Numbered from the stretch's first letter, positions 1-9,345 are shown. The stretch: DNA of 23,688 bases from Chara braunii (GCA_003427395.1 BFEA01000294.1:1142878-1166565); one strand, 5' to 3'. Notes: generated from the sequence alone by a model not told the origin. Numbers and translations: made by a program.

Positions 1-95
<95 letters not shown>
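1..95. repeat. Compound microsatellite (CT)n-(TG)n-(AG)n
   Basis: Three dinucleotide tracts abut: CT to about position 29, TG at 30-56 and AG at 57-95. The CT and AG tracts are mutually complementary, so the unit can fold back with the TG tract as loop. The open frame read through it is a dipeptide repeat and is not a gene. The following 96-362 holds C-rich and A-rich unique sequence in which I recognise nothing. Confidence 0.97.
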
Positions 96-99
<4 letters not shown>

Positions 100-364
100 A
101 AGTCTACAAACGCGCCAACCCAGCCAGCCCCCCCAAAAAAAGGCCAGTCGAAACAGGCCGCCGTGTCTAAACGCGCGCCCGAATTCACGAGCCCTCGAAG
201 CCGCGCCCTGCAAAATGCGACGTGAGAAAATGTGCACTAAACGACAAAAAAACAACAACAACGAAACGTTGCACAGCGCCTGTCCCATCCAACCGACGTC
301 CGGGCCTCATTTTTCCTGGGGCCAGGGGAACCGACGTCCGGGGCCCTATCCATCCTTCAGTAGT

Positions 365-371
365 TAGATAG

Positions 372-407
<36 letters not shown>

Positions 408-424
408 AGATAGATAGATAGATA
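365..424. repeat. (GATA)n microsatellite
   Basis: A run of GATA tetranucleotides, interrupted twice by GAAGATA variants. Confidence 0.95.
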
Positions 425-543
425 TTAGATCAAATATGGTCTCTGCCTCCGTGTCTGTCTGTGAGGGGCATTCCGGTGCAAAATAGAAAACAACCAGAAG
501 GGCAATTACACATTTTCTTCAGATCTGCCTCAGAAACAATCGA

Positions 544-579
544 GCACCGCCGCCAGCACCGCCGCCAGCACCGCCGCCA
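544..579. repeat. Three perfect 12-bp tandem repeats
   Basis: GCACCGCCGCCA is repeated three times in a row, followed by a decayed partner. The 12-bp unit keeps reading frame, but the surrounding frame shows no recognisable protein. Confidence 0.85.
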
Positions 580-649
580 GGATCGCGGCGGTCTCACCAT
601 ATCTGTGAGATTTTTCTTTCCTTTTTTTGAAGGAAACCTTCAAAAGAGT

Positions 650-650
<1 letters not shown>

Positions 651-678
<28 letters not shown>
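651..678. repeat. Poly-T tract (28 nt)
   Basis: An uninterrupted T run. It could be the A-tail of a minus-strand retrocopy, but I recognise no body next to it. The next 300 bp (about 680-1020) contain no recognisable gene or element. Confidence 0.9.
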
Positions 679-681
<3 letters not shown>

Positions 682-1117
682 GCTAACTCAACCAATTCAA
701 TTACCAGGACGGCCTTTCAGGCCTTTTTTATTGTTATTATAATTTTACGGGGAACCCCGTAGCAGCCACATCGGTGCTCAAGCCTCCAACGAGGGAACAT
801 GCGGGAGCTGCTACAGGAGGTGGGCGATGTGGGATTGCCTTTCTTCCTCTTTTTTTCTTTCTTTTGGTCCGTTATTTCTTTTGCTATGGGCCCCCCAGTA
901 CAGAATATTCCAAATGTATCTGGATCTGGTTTTGGCCAAAATACATTTACAATTTTTAGTTAGTCTGTATGTATCTGGACTGGTCCAGATACAGAGACTG
1001 TTGTGTAGTCAAGCGAGGCCCTATGGTATGCCAGAAATTTGTCCCTGTGCAATGCTCGCACGTCATCCCTTATCCGATGCAACCTGTCTCCTGTCCTGTT
1101 TTTTTTTTTTTTTTTTA

Positions 1118-1172
1118 CAGCGGCCATGCTAATCTTCTGTGCATCGTTCCAAAGTTAACGGATGTCCCGGAG
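1118..1172 (-). pseudogene. Truncated U6 snRNA copy
   Basis: Read on the minus strand, this segment contains GGGACATCCG, GGAACGAT, CAGAAGATTAGCATGGCC and a final CTG, in the order and spacing of the U6 5' half and central ACAGAGA region. From memory it differs from plant U6 at about 7 of 54 positions. One change lies inside the nearly invariant ACAGAGA box, which here reads GCACAGA, so the copy should be non-functional. The match stops at the CTG and is followed on the same strand by an A-tract (plus-strand T run, 1099-1116), as expected of a truncated retrocopy or chimera. The canonical 3' half is not present in order. A GGATGACGTGC stretch about 45 nt beyond the A-tract weakly resembles U6 GGATGACACGC. 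No plant USE or TATA promoter pair was seen upstream. Confidence 0.75.
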
Positions 1173-1375
1173 TAAGAATTGCCAGGTGGCATACCTGGGG
1201 CCAGGCTTGCCAACTGGCACCGTGAGACAATGATTGCGTCCTAGGATATCAAACCTGATCGAGTGTCTCAAAAACATCGATTTTTTGAAAAACAAATCCA
1301 CGTTATCCACGCATTAGTCCGATCTTTTCCGCATTGTCCGCATTATCCAGAATTTCAGTCTGAGGACACCCTAAA

Positions 1376-1377
<2 letters not shown>

Positions 1378-1438
<61 letters not shown>

Positions 1439-1456
1439 GCGCGCGCGCGCGCGCGC
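1378..1456. repeat. (CT)n followed by (GC)n microsatellite
   Basis: About 58 bp of CT is followed after GTG by 17 bp of alternating GC. Alternating GC is a potential Z-DNA former. The predicted proteins on both strands here are SL/RE dipeptide artefacts. The region 1457-1758 beyond it holds nothing I recognise. Confidence 0.95.
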
Positions 1457-1758
1457 AGAGACTGGCGTGGATCCAACTCACATGTGCTGCCGCCAGCTTC
1501 GTTTCTTGAATAGATCTTTTTTTTAAAAACAGATCCCTTGAAGGGAGCCTCGGGATGCACAGTGGAAAGGCCACAGCCTCAGCAACCAGCACAAGTGAAT
1601 AAAAGTTCTGCAGTGTTGTTTCAATGGGAAATTGGACCCATTTTCCAGCAGGTGCCGCTCCCCACCAATAGATGGAGCAGCCTCAAGGGCAAGCCCTCAA
1701 GTCCGGTGGTTCTCTCACCACCACTGGTATAGAGGGCTTGCAATAAGCTTTCCGGAGA

Positions 1759-1778
1759 GGGGGGGGGGAGGGGGGGGG
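1759..1778 (+). repeat. Poly-G tract, G10-A-G9
   Basis: Two long G runs separated by a single A lie inside a purine-rich stretch that continues to about 1830. This could form a G-quadruplex. Nothing recognisable follows from 1830 to 2355. Confidence 0.85.
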
Positions 1779-2359
1779 AAAAGACAAAGGGAAGGCAAAA
1801 AAAAACTGAAAAAAGAAAGACCAAGGGAAACGCAAATCACCGGCGAAGATACCTGAATGAGCATTGCAGAATTGAAAAAAAAAAAGTTCTCGAGATGTTA
1901 AATAGAAAAGTAATCACTTTTCCTTTTTCCCTATTTCGCATTTCGATCTCGCAGACGCGCAGGCAGAGGCAGCAGGCAGAAATACAAAACGCACCGTCCT
2001 CTCTACCGTCCTCCCCCGAAAGCAACGCACCCTTATTATGACTGTATCGAGCTGGAAACATACTTGGTATAGGTTCATCATCAGGATGCGTTATATTCGG
2101 GGACAGATGGTAGTAGTCGCGATCACGATCAGATTCATTCACGATTACCCATTTATTTCGCTCAAGAATATAAAACAGGACTTCGGCGGTGACTCTCCCA
2201 AACAACCATTGCTCAACCATAATAATAAAATCGCAAAAAAAACTTTGTAGTGGAATACAGCACCAATGAAACTACTAAAATTGCAAAAATTCAAACAGCA
2301 CACTGCTTTTCTTTTTTTGTCCCCCACTGCACACAGCTAACTTTACTGTACAACACCAA

Positions 2360-2417
2360 TAACAACAACAACAACAACAACAACATAGCAACACGAGCAC
2401 CAGCAACCACAAAAGAA

Positions 2418-2458
<41 letters not shown>

Positions 2459-2462
2459 AGAA
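2360..2462. repeat. (AAC)n and (GAA)n trinucleotide repeats
   Basis: An AAC run (about 2360-2384) is followed after a short spacer by a GAA/GGA run (2413-2462). The flank at 2463-2750 has no recognised feature. Confidence 0.93.
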
Positions 2463-2751
2463 TTGAACTGAGGTCAATCGCTAAGCATCCATTCATGAAC
2501 AGAAAACCAATATAAGCTTCATCTAACCTTTAGGGATCCCGCACAGATATTCTTCTTGTTCATAACGCGCGCGTTCTGCGACGCGCATTTCGCATGGCCG
2601 CGCACACCAGGACTTTTTTCAAGGGGCTGGCTTGCCGACACGAATGCCAAGCAATGAAGGGCAAACTCTCAGAACGCACAAATTTCGACCCGCTAGGCTC
2701 CCGTCTTGGCGCGCGCCATACCACAAAGAAGAATTGAAGAACAGGAAGAAA

Positions 2752-2822
2752 CAGGAGGAAGAGGAGAAGAAGAAGAAGAAGAAGAAGAAGAAGAAGAAGA
2801 AGAAGAAGAAGAAGAAGAAGAA
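2752..2822. repeat. (GAA)n trinucleotide repeat
   Basis: A nearly pure GAA/AAG run grading out of GGA-containing units at its left edge. It encodes only poly-E or poly-K in the frames read through it. Confidence 0.95.
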
Positions 2823-3054
2823 AACGAAGAAAGCAAGCTAAAACAAACTTACTGCACTATTTTTATAAAAGAAAGCCGTAATATCAGGAATAAAAAAACA
2901 GAGATTGTTGTCGGCTACTTACTCTTCTTTGAGATATGCTCTCCTGAAAACGCGCTTGCAGAGAATGAACCGCGCCATTGCAGGATCCTCTGGTGCCCCG
3001 GACCATATTGAATGAATGCTCCTTCGCCGTTTTCTTCAAAATTCGCTTTATTTT

Positions 3055-3057
<3 letters not shown>

Positions 3058-3139
<82 letters not shown>

Positions 3140-3147
3140 GTCTCTCT

Positions 3148-3219
<72 letters not shown>

Positions 3220-3255
3220 ACCCCACTTTCTGATCCCCCCACACACACACACACA
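3058..3255. repeat. Long compound microsatellite (CT)n-(TG)n-(CA)n
   Basis: About 92 bp of CT (3058-3150, lightly interrupted) runs straight into 68 bp of TG (3151-3218). A short CA run (3241-3255) follows and can pair with the TG tract. Confidence 0.96.
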
Positions 3256-3980
3256 ACTATACACCCAAGATGTGTACAACAAACACACGCAGTAGTGACC
3301 TTTCGTTCTTCGACCTTCTATTGTGAAGCAATTTTCACAAAATGGGGGATGGGCAGACATAAACAGCCCTGCTCGCTCAGCCCGGCCATCTCCAGGCTTC
3401 CCTTACTAGTGCGAAACGGCTGAGTTGAAAGGCGCAGCTATGGCGGTACAGCGTACACCATAGCCAGAATAGCAAGAACGCATCTCTATCTCTATTCTCC
3501 CACCACGATAGCCACCATAGCCAGAATATGATATCTCCGTGCTCTGATCATGTCTTGTCTGCTTAGTACGTTGAATGACGATGGTATCGTGAACGAAAAT
3601 AGCCTAAGCCGGGCCGCGATGGCGGCTAAGTTTCGAGGCGCGCAGTGTCACACTCTCAGCGAGCTCCGAGCTCGGGATATGTCGTTGTTGTTGATGACGG
3701 TCGGTCCGAACACCATGCAATGCCTCTGCCGAGTAAGGGCATACTCATACTACCGGTAATACTTTCCTATATGTATCTGACAGCAATTACCACCATACGG
3801 ATGAATCAGACCGCAATCACGTCCAGAGCATAAGAGCAAAAGCCCTACTCTGCGTCTGCCCGGAAGTGCGCATGGAATCGCCACGCCAAGCGCAGTCACA
3901 CCCCCACCTGCGCGCACGCTCACAAGTACACTACAGACACTCCGCCTCCCTCTCTCCTGCTCGACTGTGGAGGTAGGGGT
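3256..3980. other. Unassigned unique sequence
   Basis: No gene, RNA or element recognised. An ACCATAGCCAGAAT word occurs twice (near 3457 and 3512), suggesting a small local duplication. The open frames here are short and match nothing I know. Confidence 0.4.
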
Positions 3981-3991
3981 CTCGCTCCACT
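3981..3991. repeat. Probable target-site duplication of the SINE (3' copy)
   Basis: CTCGCTCCACT is identical to 4154-4164. The two copies bracket the tRNA-like unit exactly, one adjoining its A/T tail and the other its Pol III 5' end. Confidence 0.6.
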
Positions 3992-4153
3992 CCTCTTTTT
4001 TTCAGAAGGGCGACGGCCTTTAGATATCATCATTGAACTGACCAACCCCAGGCAATATGAATAACTTCTTGTTCATCTGAGGGTATATGGATTCGAACTT
4101 GAGTCTGTATTCCAGCAGTTCAGGGGTGTACCAATTGAGCTGGCCGGTTGGCA
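3992..4153 (-). mobile_element. tRNA-derived SINE-like element
   Basis: On the minus strand the unit begins TGCCAACCGG. About 11 nt in comes an A-box, CAGCTCAATTGG (4131-4142), and then a B-box, AGTTCGAATCC (4089-4099), at tRNA-like spacing. These match the internal RNA polymerase III promoter of tRNAs. The T-arm, however, does not pair around the TTCGAAT loop, so it is not a usable tRNA. Downstream lies about 95 bp of unrelated body ending in a short A-run (T-run on plus at about 3994-4002). The unit is flanked by the 11-bp direct repeat CTCGCTCCACT. Promoter, short length, A-run and flanking repeat together fit a SINE inserted by target-primed reverse transcription. The family is unknown to me. 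Confidence 0.6.
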
Positions 4154-4229
4154 CTCGCTCCACTACTCGGTATGATTTTGCAAATGTGCAAAATCATGCC
4201 GAGTAGTGGAGCGAGTGCCAACCGGCCAG
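4140..4229. repeat. Near-perfect foldback with 43-bp arms
   Basis: Left arm 4140-4182 and right arm 4187-4229 are reverse complements with a single mismatch (T/C) and a 4-nt loop (AATG). The left arm contains the first 14 nt of the SINE, its 11-bp flanking repeat and 18 bp of host flank, so the right arm is an inverted copy of the SINE/host junction. The left half, with its proposed function, is described under the SINE. Confidence 0.93.
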
Positions 4230-4275
4230 AACATACACTCCCTACAGGGGCCATGGGTCTGGCTCCACTACACTA

Positions 4276-4299
4276 GACTCTAGGAGAAAGTCTAGAGTC
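4276..4299. repeat. Small inverted repeat
   Basis: GACTCTAG (4276-4283) and CTAGAGTC (4292-4299) pair across an 8-nt loop. Function unknown. The rest of 4230-4537 has no recognised feature. Confidence 0.6.
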
Positions 4300-4537
4300 C
4301 ATCCAGTGTTGTCAGACTCGTGAAAATAGCAAACATGTTTCCACTTACACTTGAGAGCGCTACTCTTGACCAGACTAGACAAACTCTAGAACATCGAGAG
4401 TGTGGGTCTAGTTTAGTGGAACGACACAACCACTCTTGGCTGTCCCACACGGAATCGTCGGGAACAGTCTTGGGACTGTCTGGCCCAGCTGAACTAGGCA
4501 TACATCTCCGCGCGTTGAGCGGAGTGCGAGGAACAGG

Positions 4538-4645
4538 CGTTGTCGGGCGCAATCGGCCGAATGGCCGAATGAGTCGAGAGGGGGTGCCGAACGTTCGGGC
4601 GTTCAGGTTCGGGCGTTCGGCCCGTCCCAAACGTCGGCAACCCTG
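4538..4645 (+). mobile_element. Terminal fragment of an F-type repeat
   Basis: The segment matches the GC-rich right end of the full F copy (about 11139-11235): CGGCCGAA blocks, GTTCGGGCGTTC, CGGCCCGTCCC and the terminal AACCCTG. Only about 108 bp remains. It is followed by (TA)n, as at the other F/R ends. Confidence 0.7.
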
Positions 4646-4678
4646 TGTATATATATATATATATACATGGTTACCTGA

Positions 4679-4720
4679 CCGAACGTTCGGGGGCCCCCGG
4701 GCTGACCCCCGAACGTTCGG
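4679..4720. repeat. F1 terminal hairpin
   Basis: CCGAACGTTCGGGGG (4679-4693) pairs with CCCCCGAACGTTCGG (4706-4720) over a 12-nt loop. Each arm also contains the self-palindrome CCGAACGTTCGG. Confidence 0.85.
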
Positions 4721-4780
4721 GCGTTTGGGGTCCCGTTCGGGGGCCGAACACCTCCAGGTTCGGCCCCCGCCAAAAAATGT

Positions 4781-5165
4781 TTCGGGGCCTAAAAATAAGT
4801 TTTTGTTTCTGATTTATTTATTTTTTTAGTTCTCTATGATGTAACCTACACGCCGATAAATTTTAAAGCCATTCTGCTAAGCCAAAAAAACATTAAAAAT
4901 CGCCAAAGATGGGGGTGTCAAAATGTGGTCGCCCACTCACTATTTTGTTTTTTTTCATTTTTAACTTTTCGTTTTCACTTTATTTCGGGGCCTAAAAAAA
5001 ATTATTATTTTTTAAAACATTTTTAATGAGTTATTGATTATGTAAACTACATATCTGTAGATTTTCAGGGCATTTTTCAATGCCAAAAGATAATTAAAAA
5101 TCGGCAAAGATGGCGGTGTCGAAAAGGTGCTGGCACACTCACTCATTTTAATTCTCTTTTTATTT
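4781..5165 (+). repeat. Diverged direct subrepeats inside F1
   Basis: Two copies of about 180 bp (about 4781-4960 and 4985-5165) share the same order of words: GGGGCCTAAAAA, a GAGTT or AGTTCT...TATG block, AAAAATCG(C/G)CAAAGATG and GGTGTC, then CCCACTCACT or GCACACTCACT. The same pair recurs in F2 (about 10580-10940) and inverted in the R copies, so the duplication predates spread of the family. Confidence 0.7.
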
Positions 5166-6073
5166 TTTCTTATTTTTATCATAGTGTTTATTTTCTGTAT
5201 TTGATTTTTAATTCAAATTTGGTATCGAATTTGGATGTAGTGCCCAGGCAAATGTTGTTAAGTTTATTGTTCTTCATAACATATTTTATTTTTTTTGGAA
5301 TATTTTGAAAACTTTGTTTTTTTTTGTTTTTAGTCCGCGTTCGGCCCGAACGGCAGAACGCCTTCCGAAGGGGTCCCGTACGTTCGGACGTTCGGGTTCG
5401 GGCGTTCGGCCCGTCCCGAACGCCCGAACGTATGGAACCCCTTGGGGATGCGTTCGGCTGTTCGGGCCGAACNCGGACCAAAAAAAAAAAAAAAAAAAAA
5501 AACGTCATCTAAAAAATATGAAAAAAAGATATGTTATGGAAAAACATAAACTAAACAAGATTTGCCTGAGCATTACGTCCGAATTCCTTACCAAATTGGA
5601 AATAAAAATAAAATACACAGACCAAATACTAATAATAAAAATAAATAAAAATAAAAAGAGAATTAAATTTAGTGAGTACGCAAGCATGTTTTTGACACCG
5701 CCATCTTTGCCGATTTTTAATTTTTGTTTGGCCTTGCTAAATGCCCTGAAAATTTACAGATGTGTACTTCACATAATACAAAACCCACTAAAAAAGTTTC
5801 AAAAAAGAATAAAATTGTTTAGACCCCGAACTAAAGTGAAAACAAAAAGTAAAAAGGGAAACAAAACGTGGGCGAGCACATTTTGACACTGCCATCTTTG
5901 GCGATTTTTAATTCTCATTTGGCTAAGCCAAATGACTTTCAGGCATTTACCTCACGTCATAGAGAACTCATAAAATGTTTTTCAGAAAAACAAAATTATT
6001 TGTAGGCCCCGAAATAAGTTTTGGCGGGGGCCGAACGCCGTCGGGTTCGGACCCCGTACGGGACCCCGAACGC

Positions 6074-6115
6074 CCGTACGTACGGAGGTCTGCCTGGGGA
6101 CCTCCATACGTACGG
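6074..6115. repeat. R1 terminal hairpin
   Basis: CCGTACGTACGGAGGTC (6074-6090) pairs with 6099-6115 at 16 of 17 positions over an 8-nt loop. It occupies the same place as the F1 hairpin but with different, mutually compensating bases. Confidence 0.85.
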
Positions 6116-6147
6116 GCTGGTGACCCTATATATATATATATATATAT

Positions 6148-6218
6148 CGTCAAATAGAACTGCCCGGTAAACCGTAGGCAGAGAGGGAGAAGAGGACAAC
6201 AAACGAGGGGTTGTGACA

Positions 6219-6222
<4 letters not shown>
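6148..6222 (-). mobile_element. Truncated copy of the hammerhead-associated insert
   Basis: Apart from a few substitutions and a 2-bp gap, this matches the first part of the insert at 11277-11389, including the CTGCCCGG...GTAGGCAG hairpin (6160-6181). It breaks off into (TA)n at GACAAAC, just before the ribozyme core. It lies between R1 and R2, with (TA)n on both sides. Confidence 0.8.
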
Positions 6223-6260
<38 letters not shown>

Positions 6261-6263
<3 letters not shown>

Positions 6264-6881
6264 TTGCCAACGTTCGGAACGGGCCTAACGCCTGAACGTA
6301 TGGGACCCCTTGGGAATGCATTCGGTTGTTCAGGCTGAACACGGACCGAAAAAAACAAAAAAACAAAAAACAATCAAACAAAGCTGAAAACGAAATATGT
6401 TATGAGGGAAAATAAACTAGACAACATTTGCCTGAGCATAATATCCAAATCCCTTACCAAATTTGAAATAAAAATAAAATACAAAACATAAAAATGATAA
6501 TAAAAATAAGAAAAAATGAAGAAAGAATTAAAATTAGTGAGTAAACGAGCACGTTTTCGACACCGTCATCTTTGGCGATTTTTCAAATTATTTTGGCACA
6601 CCCAAATGCCCTGAAAATTGACAGATGTATACTCAACATAATACAAAACTCATCAAAAAAAATTCAAAAATAAAATAAAATCGTTTAGACTCTACAATAA
6701 AATGAAAACAAAATATAAAAAGTGAATAAAAAAACAAAATAGTAAGTGGGCACGCATGTTTTGACACCGCCATTCTGGGAGATTTTAAGTTTTTGTTTTG
6801 CTTACCAAAATGACTTCAAAATTTATAGGCATGCACCTCACGTCATAGAGAACTCACAGAAAAAAATTCAGGAAAAAAACT
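6261..6881 (-). mobile_element. R2, first part (interrupted R-type repeat)
   Basis: Begins after (TA)n with GGTTGCCAACG and CCCCTTGGGAATGC, as in R1 and R3, and continues through the AT-rich interior to AACTCACAG. It then stops at AGGAAAAAAACT and resumes at 10252. The intact R1 sequence (around 5985-6005) shows that the two parts are contiguous in an uninterrupted copy. Confidence 0.8.
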
Positions 6882-6995
6882 ACGTTACCAGCTGTCTGAT
6901 TGGAAGACGTCTCCCTCGGACGTCTCTGGGAGATGGTCGAGGGGGAGTTGTCCGGAAAATCGGACAACGGCTTTTTTGCCACGTGGAAAGCAAAA
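6882..6995. repeat. Left inverted end of the inserted block
   Basis: Contains ACGTTACCA, GACGTCTCCC, GGACGTCTCTGGGAGA and an internal hairpin, GTTGTCCG/CGGACAAC (6948-6969). The reverse complement of 10145-10251 shows the same words in the same order. Confidence 0.65.
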
Positions 6996-7132
6996 AAAAA
7001 CAAAAAAAAAAGGGAGGGGGATCTGCGCACTTCCAGAGGAACCCTAAAAAACATTTTGGGGCCATTCCGAGCAAAAACAGAAAAACAAATTAGAAACAGG
7101 CTTTGGGGTGTGTGGGGGGGTGGGGTTGGGTG

Positions 7133-7820
7133 GTTGATTGATTGATTGATTGAAAAAAAAACGGGGAGGGTCGGCGAAGTGATCGGGTGGCCAATCACTT
7201 CGGCCCCCTCACACTCCTCCTCCTCCACCATGGTCAGGGCCTCCTCCTACTCATTCTCCTCCCCATCCTCGTCGTCTCTCCTCCTCCACCTCCTCCCCCG
7301 CTGCCACTGCCGCTGCCGCCGCCTCTTCCTCCTTCACCCCTGTCGGGGCCTCCGCCTCCTCCTCCTCCTTCTTCGTCGTCATCCTCTCTTCGTCTTTCTC
7401 CTCGTCCTTCTCCATCGCCACGGCCTCCTCCTCCCCCGCTTCCTCTTCTTCCCCCTCGTCCCGCCAATCCCTGTCCCATCGTCATCTCCTCCTCCACCAT
7501 TGTCAGGGCCACCTCCTCCACCATCATCGGGGCCATCTCCTCCTGCCACCGCCGCCGCCGCCGCCTCTTCCTCCTTCACCCTCGTCGGGGCCTCCTCCTC
7601 CTCCTCCTCCTCCTCCTCCTCCTCCTTCATCGTCGTCCTCCTCGTCCTCTTCGTCTTTCTCGTCATCGTTCTTCATCGTCACGGCCCCCTCCTCCCCCCC
7701 TTCTTCTTCTTCCTCCTCGTCCCGCCAATCCCTGTCCCCGTACTCGTCGTTCTCCTCCCCATCCTCACCGAATCGATAACGTCTCCTCCTCCCCCGCTTT
7801 TTTTATTTATATATAATCTG

Positions 7821-7865
<45 letters not shown>

Positions 7866-7866
7866 C

Positions 7867-7902
<36 letters not shown>
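7133..7902. repeat. Polypyrimidine block 1, framed by GATT/AATC repeats
   Basis: (GATT)n (7133-7152) leads through GGGGAGGGTCGGCGAAGTGATCG, whose GAAGTGAT pairs with a following ATCACTTC, into about 600 bp of C/T-rich DNA built of CCT, CTT and CGC triplets on plus. It ends in a long (AATC)n run (about 7819-7902). The open frames on either strand encode only S, P, L or E, R, G runs. I treat this as structural repeat DNA and not coding sequence. Confidence 0.85.
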
Positions 7903-7904
<2 letters not shown>

Positions 7905-7992
7905 AAGATCCCATCGAATTGATTGATTCAATAGGATCTTGACTTATCAAGATCCTATCAAATCAATCGATTCGATGGGATCTTTGATCGAT
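7903..7992. repeat. Inverted repeat between pyrimidine blocks
   Basis: Arms of about 42-46 bp centred on CTTA (7943-7946). ATAGGATCTTGA pairs with TCAAGATCCTAT, and further out GATCCCATCGAAT pairs with ATTCGATGGGATC. The middle of the stem is interrupted. Confidence 0.85.
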
Positions 7993-7993
7993 C

Positions 7994-8027
<34 letters not shown>

Positions 8028-8727
8028 CAAAGAGCGGGGAGGGTCAGCGGAGTGATCGGGTGACCAATCACTTCGGCCCCCTCCCACTCCTCCTCCTCCT
8101 TCTCCTTCTCCTACTCCTCATTCTCCTTCCCATCCTCGTCATCCCTCCTCCTCCACCTCCCCCCCCGCTGCCACCGCCGCCGCTGCCGCCTCTTCGTCCT
8201 CCTCTTCTTCTTCTCCTTCTTCCTCCTCCTCCTCCGCCTATCCTTCTTCGTCGTCCTCCTCCGCCGCCATGGCCTCCTCCTCCTCCTCCTCCATCGTTGG
8301 GCCCTCCTCCTCTTCCTCCTCCTCCTCTTCTTCCTCCTCCTCTTCTTCCTCCTCCTCTTCCCACTCCTCGTCCTCCTCCTCATCGTCCTCCTTCTCGTCC
8401 TCCGCTTCTTCTTCTTCCTCCTCTAAGTTCTCTCTCTTCTCCTCCTCCGTCTCCATAGCCTCCTCCTCCACCTCTTCTTCCTCCTCCTCCTCCACCTCCC
8501 CCTCCTCCTCCTCCTCCTCCTTTTTCGTTGTCCTCCTCTTTGTCTTCCTCCTCGTCCTTCTCCATCGCCACGGCCTCCTCCTCCCCAAATTCTTCTTCTT
8601 CCTCCCTGTCCCGCCAATCTTTGTCCCGCAACTCATCTTTTGTTTTTGTTAACGGCCTCCTCCTTCCCCGTTTTTTGTTTTTGTTCTTTTTCTTTTGTCC
8701 GATCAATCAATCAATCAATCAATCAAT
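7994..8727. repeat. Polypyrimidine block 2, a second copy of block 1
   Basis: It repeats the order of block 1: (GATT)n, GCGGGGAGGGTC, GTGATCGGGTGACCAATCACTTCGG-type hairpin, CCT-rich DNA, then (AATC)n at about 8702-8727. Same orientation as block 1, so this is a direct duplication with large divergence in the triplet tract. Confidence 0.8.
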
Positions 8728-9345
8728 GATTGATTGATTGAAAAAAAAAGCGGACAAAAAAAAAAAAAGGTTGGGGAGGAGGAGGCCACGTGATGGAGGA
8801 GGAGGAGGAGGAGGAGGTGGAGGAGGAGGCCACGGCGATGGAGGAGGAGGAGGAGGGAGAGAACGTGAAGGATGAAGAAGAAGAGGAGGAGGAGGAAGAA
8901 GTAGAAGAGGAGGAGGAGGAAAACTAGGAGTAGGAAGAGGAGGAAGAAGAGGAGGAGAAAGAGGAGGAGGAGGAAAAAGAGGACTCGGAGGAGGAGGTGG
9001 AGGAGGAGAAGGAGGACGAGGGGGACGAGGAGGAGGAGAAGGAGGACAATGAGGAGGAGGAGGAGGAGGAGGAGGAGGACAAAGAGGATGATGAGGAAGA
9101 AGAGGAGGAGGGCCCAATGATGGAGGAGGAGGAGGCGACAGCGTCGGAGGAGAGGAAAAAAAAGAAGAGGAGGAGGAGGAGAAGGAGGAGGAGGAGGTGG
9201 AGGTGGAGAAGGAGGAGGACGACAACGAGGAGGAGGAGGAGGAGGAAGATGAAAAGGAGGAGGACGAGGAGAGGAGAAGCGGAAGGAGGAAGATAGGAGA
9301 AGCGGAAGGAGGAGGAGGAGGAAGGGGGGGAGAAGGAGGAGGAGG
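8728..9345. repeat. Polypurine block 3, inverted relative to blocks 1 and 2
   Basis: (GATT)n and an A-run with GCGGACAAAA lead into about 570 bp of GGA/GAA-rich DNA on plus. The GCGGACAAA is the complement of the TTTTGTCCG at the end of block 2, so blocks 2 and 3 form a giant inverted pair centred near 8727. No coding signal. Confidence 0.8.

Larger units (their letters stand above)
4666..6127. mobile_element. F1-R1: two terminal repeats fused head to head
   Basis: An F-type unit (4666 to about 5405) is joined without spacer to an R-type unit (about 5405-6127), giving an imperfect palindrome of about 1.46 kb. Both outer ends carry GGTNACC next to (TA)n and a paired hairpin followed by a CGGCCCCCGCC-like block. 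The arms share AT-rich interiors, for example TTCTCTATGATGTAA against its reverse complement near 5955 and GCCAAAGATG against CATCTTTGGC. The centre keeps the GGTCC...CGTTCGG block on both sides but lacks the usual AACCCTG end and (TA)n. An ambiguous base lies at 5473. No transposase or RT frame is present, so this is a non-autonomous element of unknown class. CAGGG-type ends resemble some hAT termini, but no clear 8-bp duplication is visible. Confidence 0.75.

Noticed and set aside
1071-1120. An intron inside U6 (GT...AG around the A-tract)
   Set aside because: The GT-A18-CAG pattern arises trivially from the homopolymer, there is no branch-site evidence, and the 3' half match is weak.
3012-3423. 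Several overlapping open frames of 70-135 aa across the CT/TG tract
   Set aside because: They translate dinucleotide repeats into SL, CV, RE or HT runs. Open frames of any length are expected in such DNA.
3550-3759. 69-aa ORF as a gene
   Set aside because: No motif, no coding signal beyond being open, and flanked by repeat-rich DNA.
4070-4153. A functional tRNA gene
   Set aside because: A- and B-boxes are good, but the T-arm does not pair around TTCGAAT and no acceptor stem closes. SINE-like is the better reading.
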